From Caecitellus pseudoparvulus (Eukaryota; Bigyra: Bicosoecida): a DNA stretch of 64,000 nucleotides. A program made the position numbers and the translations under genes. The stretch covers positions 79,114 to 143,113 of the forward strand of contig CBFFRQ010000061.1 in the NCBI GenBank assembly GCA_965644315.1, written 5' to 3'. The notes under the pieces were generated by a model. That model was not told the DNA's origin, made no database searches, and saw nothing but the letters and a program-made list of their open reading frames with translations. Each line of letters opens with the position of its first letter. The first letter of the stretch is position 1. This document shows, piece by piece, positions 29,902 through 41,266 of the stretch.

Positions 29902-31803
29902 ATGGAGCTGAAAGTGAAGTGGAACAAGCAGCGGCTGTCTGTGGAGGTGGACCCCTCCAAGCCCGTCGCCGAGTTCAAGGCCGAGCTCCTGCGCGTGACA
30001 GGTGTGTCGCTGGCGTTGGCGTGGCAGCAGGCGCTGTCAGCAGGTACGCCCTGCTGCCCCCGTTTGGACCTCGCAGGTGTCCCAGTGGATCGCCAGAAGA
30101 TCATTTCCAAGGCGTGGAGAGGCATGCTGAAGGATGACACAGACCTGTCCACGTGCAAGCTCAGGCCAGGCCTTCCCGTGCGTGCGCTGTTTTGTGCTCA
30201 GCCCATGCGAAACGCTGAAACGCGGGCCAGTGCCGAGGCCCCGCCGCTGCACGCGCGGCACTGTGTGCTGAACTTTGCATGCAGGTGACTCTCATGGGAT
30301 CCGCAGAAGGTGTGGCTGCCCTGGATGAGGCCGAGAGCAAGGTGGTGCGTCGGCACGGCGCTGCCGCAACGCAACACGCAAGCGTGCAAGCCGCCTCATG
30401 CCCACTGCGCGCAGGTCTTCATGGAGGACATGAAGCAGGAGGAGCGCACTGCCGCTGGTGTCGTGGCACCGTCGGGCTTCGTGAACTTGGGCAACACCTG
30501 CTACATGAACGCCACCACCCAGGCCCTGCGTGCCGTGCCAGAGCTGCGGAGTGGACTGGCCACCGTCTCGGACAGCCGGACTCTCATGGCCCCGCAGCTG
30601 GCGCAGATGTACAAGGAAGCCGATGGCACGAGCAAGAACTACATGCCGTCCAAGTTCCTGGCCGCGCTGCACCGCATGCACCCCACCTTTGCCGAGCGCG
30701 GCAAGACGGGGCAGCTCATGCAGCACGACACAGATGAATTCCTCACCACCATGCTGGAGACGCTGAGCCACGAGCTGACCAAGGTGCCCGTGAAGGACGG
30801 CAAGCCCATGTTGCCCAAGTTGCTACCCCGCGTCAGCCACGACCCAGCACAGGCTGCCGGCGCCAGCACCAACCTAGTGGACACCCTCTTTGGCGTCGAG
30901 TTCAAGGTGACCGACACCAACACAGCTGACCCCAGTGAAGTCACCACGGCCTTTGAGTCCAACCGCAAGCTCGTGTGCAACATCGACGGCGGCGCAGGCA
31001 GCTACAAGGCGGTGAACCACCTGACAGAGGGCGTATCCCTGGCTCTGAACGGCCAGCGCGAGAAGATGTCGACAAAGCTGGGCACCACCACCATCTGGGA
31101 CACCAAGCGGCGCATTTCACGGCTGCCTAAGTACCTCTGCGTGCAGTTCATGCGGTTCTACTTCAAGGCCACGCCTGACTCCGCCGACCACGCCGGCGTC
31201 AAGTGTAAGATGATGCGCAAGGTCGCATTCGGCGAGAAGCTGGACGTCTTCGACTACTGCACACCTGAAGTGCAGTCCGTGCTGAAGGTGTCTCGAGACG
31301 CCGCTGACGCTGCAGAGGCCAAGAAGCTGGAGCAAGCGGGGGAGGTGGCGGCCGCCGCTGCGTCAGGCGGTGGTGGGGCCGCTGCCACCGCGCCAGACGC
31401 AGAGGGAGATGTGACACTGGCCCCACCCGCGCCTGCACTGGGCGAGGAGGTGTCGGAGATCGACGCCGAGCTGGCACAGGCCCTGGCCCTGTCTGCTCAA
31501 GATGCAGATGCGGTGGAGGCGGAAGATGCGGCGGTGATGGCGGGGGCGGAGCCCCAGTCCGCCATCGGCGTGGGCCTGCCCACCTCCTTCCAGGGCCAGT
31601 ACGAGCTGTTCGCGGTGGTGTCGCACAAGGGCCGCTCCGCCGACTCTGGGCACTACATGGGCTGGGTGCGCACGGAGGGCGACGCGTGGTTCGTGTTCGA
31701 CGACGAGGAGGTGCAGCAGTGTGAGCTGGAGCACGTGCTGCAGCTGCACGGTGGTGGCGACAGGGACATGGCGTACCTCGTCTTCTACCGCGCTAAAGAG
31801 TGA
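29902..31803 (+). CDS. USP14: Proteasome-associated ubiquitin-specific protease USP14/Ubp6
   Basis: Exons 29902-30001, 30077-30177, 30285-30341 and 30415-31803 (introns 75, 107 and 73 nt) give 548 residues. An N-terminal ubiquitin-like domain (MELKVKWNKQRL ... KDDTDLSTCKLRPGLP) is followed by VTLMGSAE and VFMEDM, both matching the human USP14 linker. The USP catalytic domain has the Cys box GFVNLGNTCYMNATTQ (Cys115; human Cys114), the RISRLPKYLCVQFMRF strand, and the His box DSGHYMGWVR (His499). The UBL docks on the proteasome, and the enzyme trims ubiquitin from bound substrates. A 90-residue insertion before the His box is Ala-rich and includes a UIM-like helix (AELAQALALSAQDADA, ~437-452). 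The stop is 9 bp from that of the converging rRNA methyltransferase gene. Confidence 0.95.
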
Positions 31804-31812
31804 GGGGGTGCC

Positions 31813-33021
31813 TCAGCTGCCCCAGTCACGCTGCAGGCTGAACAGCTGTGTGGGAGCTGCTCTGGAATTCACAGCCACTTCTTCGGGCGAAGCCCGTGTT
31901 CCCTGCTTGGAGGCGGCCCACGCCCAGGGCGCAGTGCGCTTGGGCTTGGTCAGTGGGCTCCATGCGTCTTGCACAGCCCTGGCTTCGCCTGAGTGGAAGG
32001 TCAGCGCCACAGCCACGCCGCCTGGCCGCAGCAGGTGAGGCAGGTGCGCCAGCCCACGAGCCAGGTGTGCTGCCTCGTCATTCACCATGATGCGAAGGAC
32101 TTGCAGAGCCCGGGCAGCCACTCGCCCGGCACGCTTGGGCGTGGGCGGCCCTGGCACACGCCCCTCCAGCACTGCCTCGTACAGATGCCTGGACAGCTCC
32201 CCAGAACTGGTGGCTGGCCCCTCCAGCAGCAGACCAGCGATGGCAGCCGCCTCGCGCTGGCGGAAGTCTGCGTGCCGCATGAGAGACTCTGTCAGCAGCA
32301 GTGGGGTGGTTTGGGTCAGCACTTGGGCTGCAGTCACGCCGCCGTCCAGATTGTACTCTGCACGGCTGCCTGTCGGACCGGGGCTGAACGTTGCAAGAGG
32401 CGCAGGGACACAGTGCAGGGCGGTCTCTGGCAGCTCCGAGAAAAAACGCATGTCCAGGCTGCAGCCCTCGGGGCGAGACGTGAAGCCTCGACCTGGGCTG
32501 TCGAGCTGGTGGCTGCTCACGCCGGCGTCCAGCAGCACACCTGCGACCGAGTCGCAGCGCGCATGGTCGGGCAGGGAACGGTGCAGAAACAGCAGCCAGT
32601 CGGCGACATTCGCGTATGTATCATGAATCAGAATCACGGGATCTTGCACGGCGAACAAGCCAGGGAATGCGAGCGCGTGGGGTGGCAGCACTGTTGGCGT
32701 GATGCCGAAACGACGCTGAAACGCAGCCGCCGAAGCCGCGATGGCTTCCCCGTCCCGATCGAAGCCGATTAAACCACTCCCGCCTCGGGGCTGGAGGTGT
32801 TCCCACATTAAGCACGCGTGGCCGCCACCCCCAACCGTGCAGTCCACCAACCAGCCTTTGCTGTTCACTGGCTCCTGTTTATCTGGAGGGGCGAACGCCT
32901 TCCCCAGCTGCTGCAGTACCTCCTCAGCCATGACAGGAACGTGGTGAAAGGACCTGTTCGCCTGCCTGGCTGTGACCAACGTGCGTAGGCGCATGGTGCT
33001 GCGCTGTGCTGCAACCAGCAT
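31813..33021 (-). CDS. 16S/12S rRNA (cytosine-N4)-methyltransferase, RsmH/MraW/METTL15 family
   Basis: A single exon of 402 residues from ATG 33021; the longer upstream frame starts at a non-ATG codon. The N-terminus (MLVAAQRSTMRLRTLVTARQ) is basic and acid-free, as expected of an organellar presequence, and is followed by the family opener FHHVPVMAEEVL. SAM motif LVDCTVGGGGHA and DRDGEAI follow. The hallmark GVLLDAGVSSHQLDSPGRGF then SLDMR is intact, as are AARALQVLRIMVNDE and a LRPGGVAVALTFHSGE strand. Bacterial RsmH modifies 16S C1402; METTL15 makes the equivalent m4C in mitochondrial 12S rRNA. The target organelle here is probably the mitochondrion (or a plastid, if present). Bacterial ancestry is expected for this nuclear-encoded family; codon use does not stand out. 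Confidence 0.9.
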   Translation of the reverse strand: MLVAAQRSTMRLRTLVTARQANRSFHHVPVMAEEVLQQLGKAFAPPDKQEPVNSKGWLVDCTVGGGGHACLMWEHLQPRGGSGLIGFDRDGEAIAASAAAFQRRFGITPTVLPPHALAFPGLFAVQDPVILIHDTYANVADWLLFLHRSLPDHARCDSVAGVLLDAGVSSHQLDSPGRGFTSRPEGCSLDMRFFSELPETALHCVPAPLATFSPGPTGSRAEYNLDGGVTAAQVLTQTTPLLLTESLMRHADFRQREAAAIAGLLLEGPATSSGELSRHLYEAVLEGRVPGPPTPKRAGRVAARALQVLRIMVNDEAAHLARGLAHLPHLLRPGGVAVALTFHSGEARAVQDAWSPLTKPKRTAPWAWAASKQGTRASPEEVAVNSRAAPTQLFSLQRDWGS

Positions 33022-33184
33022 CCTGCCGTGCGCTTGTGAAGGAGATTCGGCTGACTGTTTGCACACTCAGGCTGCAGCCCTGTGGCACACCAGCTGCGCA
33101 GAGCACGTGCATTCCAAGCCGAGGAAGCTGGGGGACCACTGGAGAAACTGTACCCCATGCACATGTGTCACGGGGCCCCCTAAT

Positions 33185-36100
33185 CTACAGCCCCACGGGG
33201 GCCGCCCGCCGCCCCAACACCCCTGCCACGCGAGGCAGCAACGCGGCGAAGGCAGGATCCAGGGCAAGCGCTGCTGTGCTGGGGAAGGTGATGCCAGGCG
33301 GGCCGCTTTGCCACTGTCCTTCCTGTGGCACTTGCTTGGGCTGGACGTGGTGGGCTGTGTCGCGCGTGGCTGCAGCAGGGGCCGCACTGGCCGGCGCTTC
33401 GGGCGCAAGGGGTGGGGGCGGCACCACCTCTGCTTGCACTTCTCCGGCGACTGGGGCGACATCAGACGCGCCTTGGGCCTGGGGAGGGGGGTGGACACCA
33501 GGTCCTCTCGGCACGGTGTGCCCTGCCCGGCCAAGCCACCGCTCGTAGCCAGTGGCGGCGGGCCGGGGCACTGCAGACCCCGAAGCCACTTGGGCACTGC
33601 AAGCGCTGACGCCGCTGTCGCCCTCAGACGGTGGCAGGGGAGCGTGTGGCGCCTGGCTAGCGGCAGGGCGAGTCAAGTGCCCCAGCCACGCCCCCCAGCC
33701 ACCGGATGCAGTGCCTGTTTCAAGAGGTGAGGACTGGCCTGTTGCTGCCTGCCCAGTGCCATCCACTTCTTCGCTGCTGCTGCCCTCATCAATGCTGCTG
33801 TCTGCTGCCTGGGGGGCGGGTGAGGCTTGCACTGCCCGCCTCTCGCTGGCGAGAGTGGAAGTCGAGCTGCTGCGCTGAGAGGGCGTGCCTGCTTGCGAGC
33901 TGTGCTCATCGACGGAGCTGTGCTGTGTGTGTGACAATGGCAACACGACGCCACTGGCACCCTCGTTGCTTGAAGTGCCAGGTGAGGCTGGCAATCTTGC
34001 TCTGAGGGCATTCTGGGTGCTTGCAGCGGGGGTGGGTCGTTGGTATTCAGTCAAGTACTCCTCCAGCAGTGACTCCACAGACGCCTGGTGGGCTGGCGAG
34101 GGGCTGGATGGGGCAGGAACCGTGACTGCCTCAGCTTCAGCATGCCCAGAGGTGGCGGTGCGTTCCTGGGAGTGACTCGCGGCGCCCATCGCCACGCCAA
34201 GCTGCAATTCGTCACGGCTGAGTGCTGCTCCTTCCTCGGCAGGGGCTTGCACCACGTCGCCTACTGAGACATCGGAAGAGGAGGGTGCTTTCTCCGTTTC
34301 AGAGGAATCCCCATCACTTGGTGCAGCCTCGTGGCCGCTGTCCGCGGAGCAGCTGCCATCACGCGAGGTCGCTGGAGAGTCAAGAAGACTCTCCTGTGCT
34401 TGTGGTGTCGCTGTCACGGAGCCTGCAGGGGAGTGGCGGTGCCGTGAGTACACTGGTACTGGCACAGGTGGCGGAGGTGGACTGGTGCTTGGCTTGGAAG
34501 GTGTGTCTGGCGATGAAACGCTGCCCGCGCCCAGGCCCGGGCTCGGTCTTGGTGGGGGTGGTGATGGTGGTGTACACCGCTGTGACGAGGGAGGTTCACC
34601 TGTCTTTTCGTTCTGGCCAGGCTGTGAGTGTGGTTGGGGAGCCTGACACACGGCAGACACCGCTGCTGCCACCTGTGGCTGAGCGTCGCTGTCGCTGACG
34701 AGTGACAGCGCCTCTTCGTGCTGAGACAGGGAGGGGGGCGAGTCTGGTACGAGGTCTTGGCCTGACACATCTGACAGCGCCAAGCTCAGGTCCAGACTGG
34801 TATCGGAGGAGACGTTCGCCGAGGTGGCAGGGCCGCTCAGCGACCCGCTGGACGCCTCCCTACCCAACTGCCTCGAGGCGCGGCTGCCAGTAGGTGAGGG
34901 GGGTGAGACGTCTTCTGCCTCGGGCGGGGCAGGCGTGCTTCGATGGCTGCTTGCACTGCTGCCAGACGTGGCTGCAGAGACACGTGAGGGCTCAGGTGGC
35001 GGTGTGGCATGGAGGCCAGGCGGGGTTGATTCTCTGTCAGCAGAAGCAGCAACCGAATCAGCCTGTGAAGTGCTGTTCAGCTGTTGCGGACTCGAAGGCG
35101 GCTGTGGTGGCGACACTGTGCCGGAGGCTTTCTGCACGGGCTGGGACGAAAGCGTGTCTACAGTGGCTGACTCCTCGTCTGATGCTTCGGGCGAAACCGC
35201 GCTACTCGCCAGACCAGCCAAGAAGCGCTGTGTCGCACTTTGCAGGCTGGTCGTGAGCTGCTCCAGGCACGGTGACCCGTCCCCTGCTGAGGTTGGACTC
35301 GCACTTTGTGGCCGTTGGAGGGATGTGCTCAGAGCTTGGGGGGCGGTGGAGGCAGACGCACGGAGACAGTCAGTGCCCTGTGACACGGCAGGTGAAGGTG
35401 ACACCGAGGGGAGCCCTGCAGATCCAGTGGATGCGGGTGTGGGCAAAGCTGTTTCCGCAGGCGCAGGCGAGGCTGGGGAGGCCAAGGCAGACGCGGCATC
35501 GGCTGCACCGAAGGAGGGCAAGTACCTGCCGACCTGACGCAGCAGCGCACCTTGGGCCTCGTCGTCCCACGAGCTTGCAGAAGACGCAGAGCTGACTGAG
35601 TGCCGCTTAGCCTTCCCGCTGGGTGTGGCGTTGGCCTGTGACACGAGCTCACGCAGCCTGGCCGAGTATGCTCGTTCGTACTCATCGTCCAGACGCGCCA
35701 GCCGGGCACGCAGACGAGTCACCGTCACCTCCGCAGGCTCCAGTGCAATCGTTTCGGCCGTCGCGTCTAGGCGCGGGCCTGGCTTCGAGACCCGCGCCGT
35801 CGCCTCAAGGCCAGACACCTTGGTGGGCTTGGAGGATTCCGCTGGCGAGGCACCGCTGGGCACCCAGGCAGTGGCCAGGTAGCGCTGGGTGGCGAGGGGC
35901 AGTGTTGGAAGCACTCCTGCCGCCCAGTCAGGCAGGTGCTGAAGTTCAGCTGCTGGAAGGCTGGGGCTGGTATCGCGCGGCGGGGAGGCGCCTATGGAGG
36001 CTGCGGATTCAGATGTGCTGCTCTTGGAACCCGTGGACCCGAGAGACGTTGACTGCAGTGCGTACATGTACGAGAACTCGTCTGCTTCTAGCGTGCTGGG

Positions 36101-37504
36101 GCCCGGGGGCGCTGTGGTGGCGCCAGCAGTGGAAATAGTATGCCGGGCGCCAACGACAGGCTGCGCTGGAGCGGGGGGGGAGTCCAATGCAGCAGGAGGG
36201 CTGGGTGCCCTGGCCTCGGTGCCCTGCTGGTCATGTACTGGCTGCTGGCTCCTGGGTGAACCATCGCCCAGCGCCAGCGATACGAGATCGTGCAGCGCCT
36301 CATCATCTGCATCACCCTCGCCCTCCCGGCTCGACGCCGAGCCCTGCTCCGCCGTGCGCATGCCTGCCTCACCCTCGCTTTCACGCTCTGACATTGCAGG
36401 TGTGCGGGCAGGCGTGTCAGCCGCGGACTCCCCAGGTGACTTTGAGCCGCTGAGCACAGCGGCTCCTTCGTGAGCTGGTGATGTGGCAGAAATGGGGGGA
36501 GAGGCAGGGCGCTCGACAGCTGCCAGGCCCTGCTCTGACGCTGTGGCTTTGTCCTGGGCCCAACGCCCAGTCAGCCTCCGCAAGGCATCGATGACTTCTG
36601 AGCCGGAAGGGGGCGGGCGAGTGGGCAATGGCCCAGCCCTGGTGCTGGCCTCCTCACCCGAACCACCAGACCCTTGCTGCGAAAACATGTCCCCATCACT
36701 GTCTTCACCTGACTTGCTTGTCCCAGCTGCACGCCCTGTCCCTTCGTCACCCGCAGGTGGCGACACGGGTCTCGCGGTCGGCGTTGGCTTGCTCTGTTGA
36801 CGCTCAGCAGCAGTGTGCCGCAGGCTCGCGATGCGGCTTCGCAGGGCCGGGAGACGCGAAGGAGATGTGTGGTCTGCATGCAGCGAGCTCGATAGCTCCC
36901 CTCCCGACGCCGCGGGCCGCTGTGGCGTTGAGCTCTGGGCAGCACTCGAGCGCGTGCAGGCAATCACTCGCTTGGCTCGGGAGAGCACACCGTCAATGTC
37001 GAAGTCTCGGAGGTCCAAGGGAGCGCTCTGCACAGTCGAGCTGATACCTTCATAGCTGGCGTCGGCGTCCCTGGGGGACGTTTCCTGGCTCTCAGGCTCA
37101 GGGTTTGAAGCGCCCGTCGAGGAGTTTCGTCCAACGCCAGCAGCTCCTGTCGCTTCGCCGCTGCGTCGAAAGGAGGCACAGAGACGTGGATTCCATGCAC
37201 TGGGCCTGACTCACACCACTGTTGCTATTCAGATCGCGAGTGGTCTCGCAAAGCACTGCAGTGGTTGACACGTAGGGGAAGCAGTTGTGTCGTTGGCGTT
37301 TCACTCACGCTGGCGAGGCTTCCCACCAGAACTTCGTCCCAAATGTCTCCCGCAACCCTCGCTCACGGGGCGGACTCGACCTGCACAAGCGCCAGCACAG
37401 ATCTTAAAGTTGCAGGCTTCGTTTTCAGGGCAGACCACTCACCGAAAACGCTTGATCATGGCAGCAATCGTGCCGCCTGGCGGCAGCTCTTCAGCGCTGG
37501 CCAT
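33185..37504 (-). CDS. Long intrinsically disordered Ser/Pro-rich protein (unrecognised), 3 exons
   Basis: Exons 37504-37443, 37380-37309 and 37205-33185 (introns 62 and 103 nt, both GTGAGT donors, phase 2) give 1384 residues. The N-terminus is the best-ordered part: MASAEELPPGGTIAAMIKRF, then RERGLRETFGTKFWWEASPA across two splices, then a Ser/Arg-rich region. Short conserved-looking islands follow: LDLRDFDIDGVLSRAKRV, EFSYMYALQS, LPDWAAGVLPTLPLATQRYL and one coiled-coil segment (TRLRARLARLDDEYERAY). Almost everything else is Ser/Pro/Ala/Glu low-complexity sequence with scattered Ser-Glu-Glu motifs; the C-terminal ~40 residues regain order (LDPAFAALLPRVAGVLG). No family was recognised. It may be a scaffold or centrosome/cilium-type linker; that is a guess from composition only. 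Confidence 0.6.
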
Positions 37505-37888
37505 GCTGAACGTCCGCGGTTTGAACGGATACAATGAACGCTTTCTGGACCGACAAATAAGCTTAGCACCCATGGGGCTTGTATTTTGAAGTGACACATC
37601 TCTTTGCGATGTACTATTGTGCAACTTTTGCTGCACTATGCTCAAAGGATTTGAAAGTAGAGATCGGTTCGTGCACTATTTACGTGCTACTGAGCTGAAG
37701 GAGTGGCGCAGCATCTGATTCAGTTTGCCACCGCGCACAACAGCTAAGATGACCCAGAATCTGTATTCGCGCACAACTTCATCCCAACCCCGATGCCCTC
37801 TGCCGTTAATTCGCTTCCAAGGCGTCAATCGCGACTGCTCAGACTTCGCTAGCGTTGTGGAGGAAAGCGATTTCCGCACCCCAGCGCA
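37505..37888. promoter_or_regulatory. Divergent intergenic region, disordered-protein gene / nucleoside hydrolase
   Basis: This 384-bp gap between two divergent starts is visibly more AT-rich than the flanking exons (around 37550-37700). No coding frame was supported. It presumably carries both promoters. Confidence 0.4.
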
Positions 37889-39095
37889 ATGATCTGCAGG
37901 TGGGCCTGGCGATGCCTGGTCTTTGCTCTTGCCCTTGGTGTGGTCCCTTGTGCTTGTCTCGGAGGAAGGATCCCACAGACAGTCATCATTGAGACGGACA
38001 TTGGCACATGTGAGGGCAGATGCCGACGAGGCGCAGCCTGGCGCCACGTAGCAGCTCGTGCTCGCCGCTTGCGCAGACATGGACGATTCATGGGCCATTG
38101 CGCAGATGCTGGCCCACCCTGAACTATTTTCCATTGCACTGGTCGTGGTCAGCACCCGGAACACCACCGCTAGGGCTGGCGTTGCGGCACGTATGTTGGT
38201 CGAGGCTGGGGCTAGCGGCATCCCCATTGCGGTGCACACGCCGACGGGAGACCAGAGCAACGCAGACATGCCACTGGCTACGTGGGGCAGCAGCATGCCC
38301 TTGGCATCGTACCCTGGTGGGATCCTGCAGCCCAACGAGACTCTGCCTGCCATGCGGGATGTGGTGCAGGCCGCGTCACCCACTGCTCCAGTGCTGTTCT
38401 TGCAGCTGTCCCCGCCTCTAGCTCAGGCACAGCTGCTGGCGCGGTGGCCGTCCCTGTCTCACCACATGCACACTATCCTCATGGGCGGCTCCTTGTGGGT
38501 ATGCTATCGCCTGAACATCTCCTCGCCTTGCCCCGAGTACAACGTGGCTCTGAACTCCACTGCCTCTGCCATCGTGTGGGGCATGCCCTCTGCTAACTGG
38601 GCAGCGCCTCTGCGCATTGTGCCCATTCTGCCCTCCCGCCAGTTCGCCGTGAATGCCTCGGCGTACGCGACCTTCCTGCAGGCAGCCCAGCGCGGCGCAC
38701 CGCTGCCCACCACCCTGCTCAGCGCCTTCAAGGCCTGGTTCAACGGTGGGGGCCCGGGCCTGTTCCCACCCCTGTGGCCAGCCTCGCCCGATCTGGGCAC
38801 GAATGCCCTCTTCGACCTAGTAGCATCCCTGGCAGCCGTGCAGTGCGCAGAGAATGGCCCTGGCGGTGCCTGTGCTGCAGAGCAGGGCTCTGTGCCTGGG
38901 CTGGTGTGGGAGCAGCGCTCCATTCGTGTGAACGCGTCTGGGTTCACGGTGCCCTGCTCGATGCCTGGGTCGTGGGGCTGTGCCACTGTGCAGGTCGCAC
39001 ACGGGTGGTCGGGGTCGCAGGCGCTGTACCCGACTCTGCAGGCTGCTGCAGCTGGCGTGGTGGGGCAGGTGAAATCTTACGCCATGCTGAGCTGA
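37889..39095 (+). CDS. Secreted inosine/uridine-preferring nucleoside hydrolase family protein
   Basis: Exons 37889-38009 and 38077-39095 (67-nt intron, GTGAGG...GCGCAG, phase 1) give 379 residues. Residues 1-25 form a signal peptide (WRCLVFALALGVVPCACL). The splice assembles the Ca2+/ribose-binding signature TVIIETDIGTYMDDSWAIAQ, the Asp-rich motif of this fold. Downstream, APVLFLQLSPPLAQ and HTILMGGSL match the family's central strand, and EYNVALNSTASAIV matches its E/N-rich helix. Predicted activity is hydrolysis of a (ribo)nucleoside to base and sugar for purine/pyrimidine salvage. The signal peptide and several N-x-S/T sequons point to a secreted or vacuolar enzyme. Substrate preference cannot be told. 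The stop is 26 bp from the next, converging gene. Confidence 0.85.
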
Positions 39096-39121
39096 GGACC
39101 ATGTATTGAGGAGAGGGGGCG

Positions 39122-40862
39122 TCACATGCCCGGGGGCCGGGAGGGGGCGGCTTGCGAAGCTGGCGCGACCGGGTATACCGGGTACGCTGTCGTGCCGCCG
39201 ACGGGGGGGTATGCGTACCCCACCTGGGCCGGCGCAGGGGCGGCTGGGCCACCGTACGTGGTCATGGGGATGGGGGAGCCGTAGTTGGGTGTGCGGTAGT
39301 CGGAGCCTGCGACTGGGTACAGGTTGCCGCCGGTGGATGGTGGGGCCTGACTGGGTGAAGGGGCAGGGGCAGGGTTGACGTAGATGCCCTCTGTCTTGGA
39401 CGTGCCTGGGCCATCTGGCAGGCGGGCCATCTCGTAGGAGGGTGCGCCACCACTGCCACCTGCAGCTGCCGGCGACATGCCAGACGGCCCTGGGCTTGAC
39501 GGGCTCACTGGATGTGCGATGGGGACATCTGCCTGCGAGCCACCTGCAGCTGGGGAGGACTGGGGGCGCCCAGCCAGCTCCTTGCGCTTCTGCAGCGCAA
39601 AGGCCACCAGGAAGATGATGCCGACGGCAGCGAGGCCTGCGCCGATCCACCCCAGGGTGGAGGACACCTGATCAATGATGAAGCCGGGGACGCCGAAGGA
39701 GAAGGTGCCTTCCGTGGCACGCAGAGCGACCACCCACGGGTCCTTATCGCTACGCAGTGTACCTTCCGTCGCAGCCACGCTGACGGCACGATCGCCAGGG
39801 TCCGTGCCGCGCAGCACCTCCACGGGGATAAAGTTAAAGGGAGACAGGGTGGGGTTGTCCTCGGGCGTCAGCAGCACGCTCGGCATGTTGGCTTCGTCCA
39901 GCTGGGCGTGGTCCATCAGATCATGAGGCACCACGGCACAGCCAGCGCCTTCCTTCAGGTCCCACGCCCAGTCCCCAGAGGCAAGCAGTGTCGGCGTCTG
40001 CTGCGGCGTGGGCAAAGGCGAGGACAGCAGGGTTGGCGCAATGCACAGCTCAATGAGCTTGTAAAAGTGCGTGCACAGGTTGCCGCCGTGCAGGATTCCC
40101 TCACAAGCAGGGCAGTTGGAGTTGCCTTGGCATGCGCCGTGGCGCTTAGTGGCGGTGAGGGTCAGGGGCACCTCCACGATGGACAGGGAGTCGGACGCGT
40201 TCAAGGACGCGGGTGGCTGAGGGATGCTGAACCAGGACATTGACAGACTGCTCTGCACCGCCACACCTGGCTGCGACGGCAAGAACTCGTCAGAGAGCAG
40301 GGGCGCGGCCACGGCAAGGCCGCCAGCTGCCATGCGGAAGCGGAGCTTGGCGTCGTCACTGTACTGCTCGATGCCGTTGGGGAACACGGCAAGCTTCCGG
40401 ATCTCCTTGCTGTTGGCGCCGCGCTGAGCGGCGAAGTCCACTGTCACGTTGGCTTCAGCTGTGCAGGGGGCTGTCCCGACAGGGCACGCCGCCAAGACCC
40501 ACTTGCCGTTCTGAGGCTGTTCATCGGGCCGGTAGTTTCCTGTCGCCTGCTCGAAGCGCTGCAGCTCTGTGGCAGTCCAGCTGCCCACCGCGTCGTTGTA
40601 CAGCTGCAGGCGCTCCTCTCGCATCTGCACGATGGCCTCGCGGGTGCCTGCCACAGCTATGGCACCCGCGATGAACATGACCCCACAGCAGATGGAGCAG
40701 CATGAACATGCCTTGATTGCCCAGTGCGTGGCACAGAGAGCCTTCTGCAGCGGGCAGGAGGCGCAGGCAGGGGCAGTGAGGCATTGACGTTTCCGCGACA
40801 CGTCTGCAAAAACCGCAGCTCACAGAGAACGAGACTGTCTGCCCGCCGTTGGTCTGCTGCAT
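39122..40862 (-). CDS. Two-TM membrane protein with large luminal domain and Pro/Tyr-rich tail (unrecognised)
   Basis: Exon 40862-40824 (13 codons, MQQTNGGQTVSFS) joins 40744-39122 (79-nt intron, GTGAGC donor, strong pyrimidine tract, phase 0), giving 553 residues. The ATG lies in CCACCATG context. A Cys-rich stretch leads into the first helix (GVMFIAGAIAVAG, ~30-45). A ~320-residue, probably luminal or extracellular domain has paired Cys residues (CPACEGILHGGNLC). The second helix is near residue 390 (LGWIGAGLAAVGIIFLVAFAL). The C-terminal tail is Pro/Gly/Tyr-rich (PVGGTTAYPVYPVAP, YEMARLPDG), suited to SH3/WW or ESCRT-type partners. The two-terminal-helix layout recalls CD36/LIMP-2 proteins, but I saw no convincing family motif, so it is left unnamed. 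Confidence 0.65.
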
Positions 40863-41266
40863 GGTGGATACGAATCAAGACAGGGAGAAACTAAAACGGG
40901 TCTTCAACTTGGCCCCTTCGCCTTCAAACCCGTGACGGCGTGGGTCGCAGCAAGCCTGCGCTGCCAGAGGATGCGCTTGACCGCGCAAGGGTGTGTGGAG
41001 TGGCACGACAGAGGCACGTGTTCGCCCAGGACAGGGTTTGGAGACTCAAGAAGTACTTCTGCATTTACAGGCTCCCCAGTTTATTTGCGGGCACGCTTCT
41101 GTTTTGTCGGACACCGCGCGTGTGGGCGCTCTCGCAAGTGCTGGTGAGGTGAGGTGGCTTTGGCTCGCCCGGAGCCGGCGTTGCGTGCGGAAGCACAACA
41201 TACATTCATGAAGTTTCAGCCACCCTGCTCGGACGACAACTAGCAAACCTCCCACGAATGGGCACG
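40863..41266 (-). other. Intergenic region, nothing recognised
   Basis: A 404-bp gap between two minus-strand genes. It should contain the promoter of the two-TM protein gene and the 3' UTR of the gene that ends at 41267. No frame looks coding. Confidence 0.4.
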
